Assembly: GCA_019279435.1 (NCBI GenBank)
Contig: JAAALK010000086.1
Span: 1,488,001-1,552,000 of the forward strand
Source: Zizania palustris
Lineage: Eukaryota > Streptophyta > Magnoliopsida > Poales > Poaceae
DNA: 64,000 bases
Direction of reading: 5' to 3'
This document shows, piece after piece, positions 31,168-41,997 of this stretch. A program made the position numbers and the translations under genes. The notes beneath the pieces are model-generated. The model was not told the origin of the DNA and made no database searches. It was given only the letters and a program-made list of their open reading frames with translations. Within the stretch, counting starts at the first letter, position 1; each line of letters starts with the position of its first letter.

Positions 31168-32400
31168 TCATCCTCGAGATTCGGAAAGTTTCTCGAATAA
31201 CTCGAGGTATTGGGTCTTTAGCTCTTCCTCTTTTTCCCAGGCGGCTTCCTCGATGGGGTGGTTATCCCACTGAACCTTACAGAAGCGCACTACTCGACTC
31301 TTGGTTACTCTTTTCTTGATTTCTTGGATCTGAACTGGTTCCTCGATGTAGGTCAGGTCTTCTTGGATATTGAGCTGCTGGAGTTCTTCCTGTTCGGTGG
31401 GTACTCGAAGGCATTTCTTTTGCTGAGAGACGTGAAACACATCATGGACTCCTACCAAAGATGGTGGTAGCTCCAACTGATATGCAACTTCTCCTTGCCG
31501 ACGAATGATCTGGAAGGGTCCAACATAGCGGGGAGCTAACTTTCCTCTCATGTTAAACATCTGGGTACCTTAGAGGGGAGTGACTCGGAGGTAGACATAA
31601 TCGCCTTCTACAAAAGCCAAGTTTCTTCGTCGGTTATCAGCATAACTCTTTTGTCGGGACTGGGTTATCTTTAGCCTATCCCTGATGACCTTATCTTTCT
31701 CTTCGGCTTCTCACAGAATATTCGTCCTGAATAACTGTGACTCTCCAGTCTGATCCTGGAGTAGCGGCGTTCTGCACTTACATCCATATAACGCCTCAAA
31801 TGGTGACATCTGCAGGCTGACCTGATAGCTGTTGTTGTAGGATAACTCTGCATAGGGCAATCTCTTGTCCCACATTCCACTAAAATCTAAGGCGCAGGAT
31901 CTAAGCATATCCTCCAATACTTGGTTCACCCTTTTGGTCTTACCATCGATCTACGGATGGTAAGCGGTGCTGAAGTTCAGCTTGGTGCCGAGCTCTTCCT
32001 AAAGATTCCTCCAAAACTTGGAGGTGAACTGACTACCTCAGTCTGACACAATCTTCTTTGGAACCCCATGTAAGCACATGATTCGGGTCATGTATAGCTC
32101 AGCTTGCTTCGAGCCACTGTACGTCGTCTTGACGGGAATGAAATGAGCCACCTTGGTGAGTCGATCAATGATCACCCAGATAGAATCATATTCGTCTTGG
32201 GTTCTGGGCAATCCCATGATGAAATCTATTCCTACTTCTTCTCACTTCCATTAGGGAACCATGAGGGGCTGCAATAATCCAGCGGGTCTTTGGTGCTCTG
32301 CCTTGACTCGCTGACAAGTGTCACACCTTTCCACATACTCAGCTATCTCTCTCTTCATGCTGACCCACCAATATTTCTCTACATGATGACCCACCAATAT
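31168..32400 (-). pseudogene. pol: copy A pol: integrase and chromodomain
   Basis: Zinc-finger part ISEYV-like plus CDTCQRVKAEHQ (about 32330-32300), core with SDRG-like region (32040), NQVLEDMLRSCALDF and ALYGCKCRTPLL (31929-31711). The end of integrase is FNMRGKLAPRYVGPFQIIRR, and a complete chromodomain-like tail is VTKSRVVRFCKVQWDNHP and EEAAWEKEEELKTQYLELF (31330-31168). Chromodomain W and aromatic residues are present. Stops and frame shifts occur between blocks. Confidence 0.85.
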
Positions 32401-33400
32401 CCGGCCAGTCCTAGAAAACTATGGATTTCAGACACATTCGTTGGCTGCAACCAATTGGTCACTGTTTCCACGGTGGTCAGGTCCACTGCTATCCCTCCGG
32501 CAGATATGACATGGCCGAGAAATTTAACCTCAAATGACAACTGTTGCTCTCTTAACTTCCCCAGGGTCAGATGGAGGTGGGCTTCATGTTCTTCCTTTCT
32601 TGGAATAGATGAGGATATTGTTGATGAAGACCACAATGAACTTGTCCAAGAATTTCATGAAGACATTGTTCATCATGTTCGTGAAGAATGCGGGGGCATT
32701 CGTGAGTCCGAAGGACATCACAGTATACTCATATAGTCCATAACGGAACGTGAAGGCAGTCTTGGGGATGTCCTCTTCTCTGATTCTTAGCTGATGGTAG
32801 CCTGACCAGAGATTGATTTTGGAGAACACCGAGGATCCTTTCAACTAATCAAACAGGTCATCGATTCGAGGCAGAGGGAATTTTTTCTTGATGGTTACCT
32901 CATTCAAAGCTCTGTAATCCACACACATCCTCTTGGTTTTGTCCTTCTTCAAGGCGAAAATGACCGGTGCACCCTAAGGTGAGGTACTCGGTCGGATGTA
33001 TCCCTTCTGCTCAAGCTCCTCAATATTACTCTTCACTTCAGCTAGCTCATTTACGGCCATATGGTACGGGCGCTTGGAGATGGGTGTGGTTCCGGGTACA
33101 AGCTCAATCCTGAACTCGATGTCCCTCTTGGGCGGCATCCCTGGCAGATCCTCAGGGAAGACGTTTGGGTATTCTCGGGCTACAAGCACCTCTTCTAACG
33201 TCATATGGTGAAGCGACACCCCTCTCAGGCTGCGGGTAGCCATCTTGAAGGTGATGGAGACTCCTTCATTGCTGGTCACGGTGACGGATTTGCTGGCGCA
33301 GTCTGTCATTCCCTTGTGCTTCATCAACCAATCCATACCTATGATGAGATCTAGGCCCTTGCAATCTATAAGGAATGAGTCGGCCCAAAATAACACCCCT
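32401..33400 (-). pseudogene. pol: copy A pol: protease linker and RT, RNase H deleted
   Basis: GMDWLMKHKGMTDCASKS, VFPEDLPGMPPKRDIEF and LVPGTTPISKRPYHMA lead into RT: CVDYRALNEVTIK, SGYHQLRIREEDIPKTAF, YTVMSFGLTNAPAFF. The active-site loop is FINNILIYS (both catalytic Asp positions changed to Asn; F-I-D-D in copies B and C). A ~30-bp deletion removes part of KLREQQLYAKY-KC. After FLGLAGY the frame passes directly into integrase sequence YWWV: the rest of RT and the entire RNase H (about 0.9 kb, compare 44400-45290) are missing. A TAG replaces Trp just before the RT core, as in copy C. Confidence 0.85.
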
Positions 33401-34520
33401 TACATTTCTATCCTTTCCTTGGGCTGAATAGATTAGCTAGGGTTTTCTTGACGGGGGTGGTGATCATCATTGGTGCAGGCAAAGGGAGTACTTCTAGGTT
33501 ATTTATTTTCACAAAATCTTCGGATACGAAAGAATGTGTTGCCCAGAGTCAAACAATACTACTACGGGTATGAAATTTGTGGTGAACATACCGAGCACGA
33601 CTTCGGGGGCCTCCTAGTCTTCTTCAGCACTGATGTGGTTGACTCGGGTGCGAACCGCTTGGTTGGGTGCAGCGCCTTGGGGTTGCTTAGGGTGAGGGCA
33701 CTGGTGAGAGTAGTGCCCCTCCTTTCGGCAGTTGAAGCAGATGACCGGTTTGCCATTCCGATCTCTCAGCATGGTGGTCTTCGCGGCCGGTGCTGGTGGG
33801 GCGGATGGAGTTGGTGGAGCGGGGCGAGGATTCCCGGCACTTGAGCCACTAAAGGTGTACGGTGGCCTATAGACGGGTTGAGGATGGTAGGTAGGTGCTT
33901 GAGGTGGAGGGACGAAGTGGGACCTTTGGACATTCCCCAGGTGATGGTTGAAGGCGATCATATTTCTCTTCTTGAGATCCAACCGTTGGAAGTTAGCATA
34001 GTCCGTGGCGACGCGCTGGATGGAGAGCTCATCCTTCAGTCCCCTAAGGAAGTTGGCCCAGCGAGCGGCATCCGTACGAACTTCCTCTGGCGCATATCGG
34101 GCCAGCCGGTTGAACTCATGGAGATACTCCACGACGGTCCGATTTCCTTGTTGCAGATCCTGGAACTCTTGTTGCTTCACAGCGATGACTCCGACGGGGA
34201 CATGAGCGGCTCAGAAGGCAATAGTGAATTCTGCCCACGACACCTCGTGATCCTTAGGTTGAGATTCACGATAGTTATCCCACCATTCCGTGATGGGTCC
34301 TTGAAGCTGTTGAACGACGAACGCCACTCGCTCTTGGTCCGAGCACGGGAGGAGATCCAACTTCTTTCTAATGGTCCTTAGCCAATCGCCTTCCTCCATT
34401 GGGTTTGTTGTGCTTGAAAAGACGGGGGGCCTTACGTGCAAAAATTCAGAGAGTTGAGGCGCTGGGGTGGGTGCGAGGGCTTGCTAACGAGGGGCAGGTT
34501 CCATGTTCTGCTACTGCAGA
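33401..34520 (-). pseudogene. gag: copy A gag and protease
   Basis: The N-terminal ~65 codons are lost: the ATG region near 34535 is joined directly to LDRLQ-TAG-QN (TAG at 34511-34513). Gag core: VKPPIF-like, NPMEEGDWLRTIRKKLDLLP, VQQLQGPITEWWDNY, then a TGA. VEYLHEFNRLARYAPEEV and GLKDELSIQ (34441-33960) follow. Zinc knuckle ICFNCRKEGHYSHQCPH (about 33740). A protease DSG is near 33545 but its next residues are shifted out of frame. The C-terminal linker is Pro-rich. Confidence 0.82.
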
Positions 34521-34797
34521 CGGTCCAATTGTCAGCCATTTATGAAGACAACAACATTCCCAAGTATAAGAAAAAGTACTTAGAAGATTTTACCCAAAAT
34601 AATTCATAGTTTATTATAAGTGGTACTAGATTGTTCATTACATTGAAGCTCTTATTTTTATCCCTTCTATAGCACAATTCACTATAGAGGGTACCACATT
34701 GAACAAACAAACATAAAACAATCAATCGAGGACTATCGCCTGATGTAATCTACTCATTGCCTGAGGCAGTCTCAGTGCTCTCGGAACCACGAGTATC

Positions 34798-35526
34798 CTA
34801 GGGGACGTTGGGCTCGGTGAAGTTCTCGATCAGTGGGTCGGGGACGATGGTGGGCCTCGGGGCAACGACGCTGGAGCTGGGTGGTCCTGCAAGTTCTAGA
34901 GGCGGAGTAACCCACTTAGGTCGAGGGGTGGGCTCTCGGATGGGCTTCTTCCGCCTCAGAGTGAGGGGAAGAATCTCTATGATGTCCTTCTGTAGCTGGA
35001 TGATCTTGCGCTGCCGCTCACCGTTCTGCTGGATCAAGCTCTTCGTCTCATGATGAAAGAACACAATTGCCTCGTGGTGCTCCTCGGCGTCAAGCACGGC
35101 CTCGGTGTGAATATTGTCCATGGCCTAGAGGAGATGGGTGTGCCTGGCTATGACTGGATCGCGGTCGGAGAGGAAGTCGACGTAGATGCTGCGGTGGGCG
35201 CCGAAGGTATGCAACGACACAAGGCAGAAGGAAGAGTCCCGAAGATGATCGTCGTTGATCATCCTCAGTTCCGTGAGGGCCTAGAAGGCAGCGCGCTGAC
35301 AAGCAATGTCGAAGGTTGGACCTCCGAGTGCCGCCATGAAGAAGGGGAGGTGCTCTCCGGATCCGTTGATTGCGACAGAAATGTCACAAGGACGTGCGAA
35401 CTCCTCCATGTACACCCCATGGAAATTTGGCTCGAAAGTGAATCCGAGGAAGGTCACCATCATCTGGAGCTCCCAGATGAATCCCTCGCGGTCCCGGCAG
35501 AAGCTGTGGACGAGGTGGACAGACAT
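34798..35526 (-). pseudogene. copy A orf0, extra ORF upstream of gag
   Basis: Begins MSVHLVHSFCRDREGFIWEL at 35524-35526 and continues MVTFLGFTFEPNFHGVYMEEF and ISVAINGSGEHLPFFMAAL, then a frame shift near 35281. Back in the original frame at ATG 35119-35121 (MDNIHTEAVLDAEEHHEAI, then LIQQNGERQRKIIQLQKD), it ends near 34798. Between the two halves is TAG at 35125-35127, directly before GCC-ATG-GAC. Element C has the same architecture and the same TAG. I do not recognise a domain; the second half is predicted coiled coil followed by a Pro-rich basic tail. Confidence 0.75.
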
Positions 35527-35645
35527 CTACAAATAAAACAAGTTTAAAGAGTAATAGAGAGGAAAAATATGAGTTAGGTTTTTATGAAATAAATTTTGTA
35601 AAGCTAAGTGTTAGGCTGGTTCGTTTGTCTTCCTACAGTCAAGTC

Positions 35646-35658
35646 GGCTCTAATACCA
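35646..35658 (-). other. primer binding site, tRNA-iMet, one mismatch
   Basis: Minus strand TGGTATTAGAGCC; the C at position 7 has become T. Spacing of three bases (AGA) from the LTR end, as in element C. Confidence 0.9.
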
Positions 35659-35661
35659 TCT

Positions 35662-36174
35662 TGTGGGGGCGCCCGGATTCAACAAAATCCAGACATTATT
35701 GGATTTCTACAGAAAAACAATAATAACAAGATGTCCATCATGTGACAACGTACATACGGTCCCGATTTTTACCAAACTGGGACTTTATTGAATTTCCATA
35801 GAAAATCAATAAATTCAAGATGTTCATCACACGACCTCGTACATACGTCAAACAATCGTGGCTCGCAGACCGCATTATTACACAAAAGTTAAAAATAAAA
35901 GAAACTACTAAAATAATAAACTCGATGAACATCTTCTTTAGGGTCGCTTCCTTGACTGGGACAGCTACTCCAGACTTCCGTCTTCATAGAACTCATCGTC
36001 TAAAAGATTTGGTCAACAGGTATGAGTACAAAAGTACTCAACAAGCCACCGAGAATGCAATAGTAATACAGGGTAATAACAAGGGCATGATAAGGGCTTA
36101 AAGTGCGGAAAAGTACATTTTTAAGTTGCATCATTTAATGTGGTCAAGTTTAATTGTACAGAATAATAAACATG
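35662..36174 (-). repeat. 5' LTR of copy A, left piece
   Basis: Plus strand starts TGTGGGGGCGCCCGG, matching the 3' LTR start at 28629. Contains a ~95-bp tandem duplication of its terminal region (35666-35758 and 35759-35850 are alike). Ends at the insertion of the solo LTR, TSD ACATG. Confidence 0.88.
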
Positions 36175-37412
36175 TGTTGACACAAAAACGTGTCCCCGTA
36201 CTTGGGTCAGTTCGATGATCCAAAAGTGTGTAGATACTTAGGGACAAGCCTAAGTGTAACACAACACCGACGTCGTGTTCCGACTACCCTTAACCGTCGT
36301 AAGAGTGGTGGAGTCGCCAGGTAATCAGATCACACAGAAATAATCCAATTAGCCGAAAGAAATATATTAGACAGAACAAATCAGCAAGCCGAGCGTAGCC
36401 TGGCTGATTCGAAGTGTACAATGCGGAGGGTGTCACCGAAGAGTACCTTCGGTGTCTGATGCGAAGGGTCCCGCCGAAGGGTGTCTTTGGCGTTTAGACT
36501 GATTTGGCCGAAGACTAGCTCCGAACAGATCTTGACGTGACAATCACCTCCGAACAACGGGGTTCGGCGCGAAGTTTCTAACACGATAAAATAACTCAGA
36601 CGCAACGCGCTGGCGTGACTTCGTCTGAAGTGGGACTCGGTCAAACCGACAACAGCGTGACGGTCCGGCATGGGTAGTCGAAGTAGTATTTCCACCTAGG
36701 GGTTTTTAGGCAGCCTCCGAAACCAATCTCTTAGCTTCGGACACCTCTGGCGAAGTAGCTCCGAACGTGAAAACCTGCACAAGGAGCGAAGGTAGCAATC
36801 TGTTACGCAGATTAGCGGATACTTCACAAGCGAAGTAACAAGGCGATAGTAATCTAATACGTAGATTAACGGATACTTCACAAGTGAAGTAACAAGGATT
36901 ACCACTATTCCGAAGTGACCGTCGAAAGGCTTCCAGGCAAACCCACGAAGATTGCAGAAAAGTAAAGGTAAAAGTAAAGGTATGGTTCAAAGCTAGGGCT
37001 TTGTGTTGATCTGTGTTAGGGGGGTTAATGAACCGGCCTCACCCCTATATTTGTAGGGGCTAGACTCCTAATCTCTAAGCCTAATCTGATAGGACTCGAC
37101 TTAATCACGCGTAGGGATAAAACATAGCCAGAATCAGACTCAAATTCTATCTCTAGAACTCAGCCTGAAGTGGGCCTTTGGCCAGGCCCACTGAAGTCTG
37201 CTCCTCGAGCCGAAGCTTCGGCGAGGTGGGCCTTCGAAGGCCTTCGGGTCGAAGGTAGCAGGCTCGCTGGAAGCTTCCGAAGCCCACAGCTTGATGGGCC
37301 TTCGGCCCTGTAGGGCTTCGGTCTAATCTAGGACATGTGTATTTTTGGCCCAAATTACCAAAATTGATATTTTGACAATCTTAACCATTAATGCTATTTT
37401 TTGAAATCAACA
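36175..37412 (-). mobile_element. solo LTR (1,238 bp), TSD ACATG
   Basis: Plus strand TGTTGACACAAAAACGTGTC ... TTTGAAATCAACA, same family and same strand as 6310-7646. Flanks ACATG (36170-36174) and ACATG (37413-37417) are identical. The unoccupied site is seen in the 3' LTR of the same element near 29044-29050 (AAACATGAACAATGC). No internal region. Rich in CTTCG/CGAAG. Confidence 0.95.
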
Positions 37413-37970
37413 ACATGAACAATTCAACATCATCTAACTCGAGGAGTATAGTCAGCCCTCCTCGCTCAACTGTCCTTACATGCCAATTCATCATGCAACA
37501 CTCATAATAGTAAACTAACTGCGAGATGTCACACAACCCACCCTTGACCGTGGGCTCGGCTTTTCGAAAAGATTTAAACTCTGATTAGAGGTATACTACT
37601 GTACCCACAAGGCACACACTCATCACCGCACACAAAAGTGTAACGAGATGACCCATACCATGGGAACTCATGCCAAAACCTTTAGCATGAGACGCTCCAA
37701 CCCAATAACACCCACTCTAGGTTTCGCCGGCATGCCAGCGCACTGGACCAACATCGTGCCCCCTTTTGTGCCTCGTCGGTACAAGCCACCCGTTTGTGCT
37801 GCTTAATCCATCTCCAAATGGTGCTTCAAGTTGGAACACCCCATACCTCTAGTTATGACTTACCCATTAGACTTGTGGTTAGTATGCAAGTGTATTGCAA
37901 TGGATCTCGCAGACCGGTCCTTATAGTGCCCCGAGTGCGACAAACCAATGCCCTCGCTTGCACCTGGAAC
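37413..37970 (-). repeat. 5' LTR of copy A, middle piece
   Basis: Continues the LTR after the solo LTR. Ends with GGAAC (37966-37970), the TSD of element C. Contains the gcacccgggg/ttgcacc region that is missing from the LTRs of element C. Confidence 0.88.
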
Positions 37971-40874
37971 TGTAACACCCCAAATTTTCAGAGAAAATAA
38001 AAATACTATTTATTATATTTTCTAGAAATGATTAACTTTGAAATACCTTTAATACCCTTATAGGCTTAAATGAAATAGAACCTAGATGAAATATCCAAAC
38101 TAGAGGCTATAAACTTTTGTATATGATCCCAAGGCCAAGATATATTTTTGAGAATTTTTACAAATTTTTATCACCCTTGGAGGACACCCAAACATTTTAA
38201 ATCAATTTCAGCAATTAAATTTATTCAGAAAAGTATTTAAACAGTAACGGACCCCCTCCCCTCTTCTCCCTCCACCAGCCGGCCCAGCCCACTCCCTCCC
38301 CGCGCCCTGCACTGACAGACGGGCCCCATTAGTTAGTGACCCCCTCCCTCCGTGCGCGCGTCCGACGCCTCGGCCCTACCTGTCGGTCGCGTCCCGTTGC
38401 CTCGCCCTCGCCCCGCGCCCGCTGACCGGTGGCTCCCGCCTGTCAGATCTGTCATCCCCACAAGATCCGCCCCCAAATCCCCCCTCACTGGCCAGAGCCC
38501 TAACTCGCCTCGGATCCACTGCCCCCGACCCCCTCCCCCCGAATTAAGCCCGGCATTCAAACCCCCGCGCCCCGCCGACCGTTTCCCCCTTTATTCCACG
38601 CGTCGTCGTCTCGGATCAAGCGCGCGCATGCACGGAAGGAGCTCGCTGACATTGAGGAGAGGTTTTACTCTCGGTCTCCCCCGATTGCGCTCCCTCTGCC
38701 CCCACCGGTGCACCTATTTAAACCCTACGCCTCCACCGCGTCCAGCCCGCACGTCCCTACGCACTTAGGCTGAACAGAACGCCCGTGACACCCGTTTTAA
38801 TGCCACACCGCCGCCCCTACTCCAGTCACCGCTCGCCGTCACCGGAGTCCCCCTCCATCCTCGATGACTGCACCGCTGTGACCACAGGAGCCACCCCGAC
38901 CTCGGCCACCACTCCATCACCGACGAACCCCGCCAGAACCCCACCGCCGATGAGGACTCGAACATCTTCTCCGCGCCAACAGTACCCTCATGTTCCCCGT
39001 AGTCCGCTCTTTCCATTTTAGCCCTTAGGATTCATCGTTGTCGCTCGCCGTGGCCCCTGGCCCGCTCGCCATCGCCGGAGAAGACGACCAGCATGGGTAA
39101 AATACCCGTGCCGTGTCAGATTCGATCGCAACCGTGCGATTGCGATCGGATGGTGTAGGTTATACCATGTGGCCGATTTAATCGGATCCGTTGGATCTCA
39201 GTGAAGGGGTACGTCTTAATCCTATGCGTCCATTTTCACTTAAAACCCCCGCCTCGCCAGTGACCACCCAATCGCGATCCAACGACGATTTGCGATCTGG
39301 CGCACGTGCACAGTGCGCGGGTTCATGGTGGATTCGGTTCACCATGGACCGACGCCTGTTTTGGGTTTAATTTAAATTCCATAAATAGTTTTAAACTTCT
39401 AAAATTCATATCTTGCTCATTTTAACTCCAAAATTAACCATTTCAATTCCAGAAAATTCATAATTTTATTCTCTACATGTTTGCACAATAAAACAGTAGG
39501 TTAATTTTGAGTGTTTTATGTTTATTTAATAAAGTATTCAAATGAACTTTAGGATAAACTCAAAATGTGTCCATTTCAACTTTAGGAAAATTTATCTTTT
39601 ATTCTCTCCATATTAGTGTAATAGAAACAATAGGTTTACCCTAAACTTTTATTTATTAATTAGTTGGAAGTTTGATACACATTAGAATACATTTTTATTC
39701 CTTTTTAGAAAGTCCTTAACTCACTCAAAAATTTATTTTAAAAAAAACATTCCTATAACAATTTCAGAAGCTTAATAACTTTATTTTCCTTGATTCAACC
39801 CAATCCAAACTTATATGCTTGTTATGTGATTTTTGGATTGTTTAGTTAAATGTTATGTTTATTTCATTCGTATCGAGAAGACTACAACGCCGTCGAGGAG
39901 CCGGAATACTTCCCGGAAGTCCCTCCCTCGCCTTTCGCTAAACAAGCCCGGGGCACTATAAGGACATGTCTGCAGGATCCATTGCAATACACTTCTGTAC
40001 TAACCACAAGTCTAGTGGGTAAGTCCTGACTAAGGTATGGAGTGTTCCAATCGGAGGCACCACTTAGAGATGGGGCAAGCAGCACCTGCAGGTGGCTTGT
40101 ACCGACGTGGTGCAAAAGGGGGTGCGACGTTAGCCGGGATGCGGCCTGGCACGCCGACGAAACCTAGAGTGGTTGATTATCGCTTGGAGCATTTCATGCT
40201 GAGGTTTTGGCACGAGTTCCCATGGTATGGGTCATCTCATTAAACTTTGGTGTTTGGGATGAGTGCGTGTCTTGTGGGTACAGTGGTACACCTCTAATCA
40301 GAGTCTTAAATCTTTTCGAAAAGCCGAGCCCACAGTCAAGGGCGGGTTGCGTGACATCCCATAGTTAGTTTACTTTTACAAGTGTGCATGATGAATTGAC
40401 ATGTAAGGACTGTTGAGCGAGGAGGTAAAACGTACTCCTCGAGTTAGATGGCACTACATTGTTCATGTTTAATATTTTACATGATTAAACTTGACTACAG
40501 TAAATGCAATAACTGAAAAATGTACTTTTCCGCACATTTAGCCATTATCCTTCCTTTGTTATTATCTTGCATTACTATTGCATTTGCGGTGGCTTGTTGA
40601 GTACTTTCGTACTCATATCCATTGGACAAACACTTCAGAGGCTGCTTACTATGAGGAGGATGGTCTGGAGTAGCGACCCAGTCAAGAAGAAGATCCTGAA
40701 GAGGGTGTTCGTCATGTTTTTCAATGTTTATTTTATTTATACTCTTATGTAATAATGTGGTCTGCGTACAACGAATGCTTGCCGTATCTACGTTATCGCG
40801 TGATGAACCTCTTGTATTATTGTTTTTCTTTGGAAATTCAATAATGTTCCGATTTGGTAAATTGGGGCGTCACA
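37971..40874 (+). repeat. 5' LTR of copy C (2,904 bp)
   Basis: TGTAACACCCCAAATTTTCA ... ATTGGGGCGTCACA. TATTTAAACCC TATA-like box near 38715. Followed by AGA and a PBS. Confidence 0.95.
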
Positions 40875-40877
40875 AGA

Positions 40878-40889
40878 TGGTATCAGAGC
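40878..40889 (+). other. primer binding site, tRNA-iMet
   Basis: TGGTATCAGAGC, perfect initiator-Met site, three bases after the LTR end. Confidence 0.95.
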
Positions 40890-41013
40890 CGACTTGACTG
40901 TAGGAAGCCAAACAGACCAGCCTAGCACTTAGTTTGATAGAATCTATTTCACGAAAACCTACTTCGTAACTTTGTTCCTTCCCTCACTTTTCTTCAACTT
41001 GTTGTTTTTGTAG

Positions 41014-41790
41014 ATGCCGGTCTACCAAGTCCACAGTTTCTGCCGCCACTTCGAGGGCTTCGTCAGGGAGCTCCGAATGATGGTTACCTTCCTTGGGTTC
41101 CTCTTCGAGCCCGAGTTCCATTGCGTGTACATGGAAGAATTCGCGGGACCGTGCGACGTCTCCCTCACCATCCATGGATCCAGCGAGCACCTGCCGTTCT
41201 TCACAACAGCGCTTGTGGGCCCGACCTTCAATGTCGCGTGCCAACGCGTCGCCCTCCAAGCCCTCATGGAGCTGAGGATGATCTACGACGATCGTCTTCA
41301 AAACTCGTCCTTCCGGCTCGTGCCGAAGCGCACTCCCGGTGCCCACCGCAGCATCTACATCGGAGTCCACTCCTATCGCGATCCGGTCATGGCCCGACAG
41401 ACGTGTCTTCTATAGGCCATGGACGATCTCCATACTGAGGCCGTGCTTGATGCCGAGGAGCACCATGAGGCGGTCGAGTTTCTTCGTCTAGAGACGAAGA
41501 GCTTGATCCAACAAAACGGCGAGCTGCAACGTAAAATCATACAACAGGAGAAGGACATAGCAGAGATGATTCCCCTCATTCCGAGGAGGAAGAAGCCCAT
41601 CCGCGAGCCCGCCCCTCGCCCCAAGAGGATCCCGCCACACCCCACGGCCACCGGACCATCCAGCTCCAGCGCCCCTGCCTCACGCCCCGCCATCGTCGTC
41701 AATCCCATCATCGAGAACTTTCTTGAGCCCACCGTCCCTCGGGACCCTCGTGGTTCCGAGAGCACGGAGACCACCCCAGATGGCGAGTAG
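41014..41790 (+). pseudogene. copy C orf0, extra ORF upstream of gag, one internal TAG
   Basis: A single frame of 258 codons from ATG 41014 (MPVYQVHSFCRHFEGFVREL) to TAG 41788-41790, broken only by TAG at 41413-41415. First half: FLFEPEFHCVYMEEFAGP, SLTIHGSSEHLPFF, VACQRVALQALMELRMIYDD. Second half opens MDDLHTEAVLDAEEHHEAVE, then LIQQNGELQRKIIQQEKD (coiled coil), a basic patch (RRKKPIREP) and a Pro/Ser-rich tail. The frame is otherwise open and similar to copy A's. No recognised domain. It may be two ORFs or one read through the amber codon. Confidence 0.8.
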
Positions 41791-41997
41791 GCGATAGTTT
41801 CGTTGATTGGTGTTTGAATAATTTTGTGATTGTGGTACCACCTGCACCAACTTTTGTTGTGGGTGGATTAAATAAAAACATTGATGTAATGAACATTCTT
41901 GACCACTTATATATATATGAGCCCCTCTGGGCTATCTTTTGTTAAAATTTGTTTTAAAGCTTTTCTCTTATAACTAAAAATCTTATGTATTCAGAAG

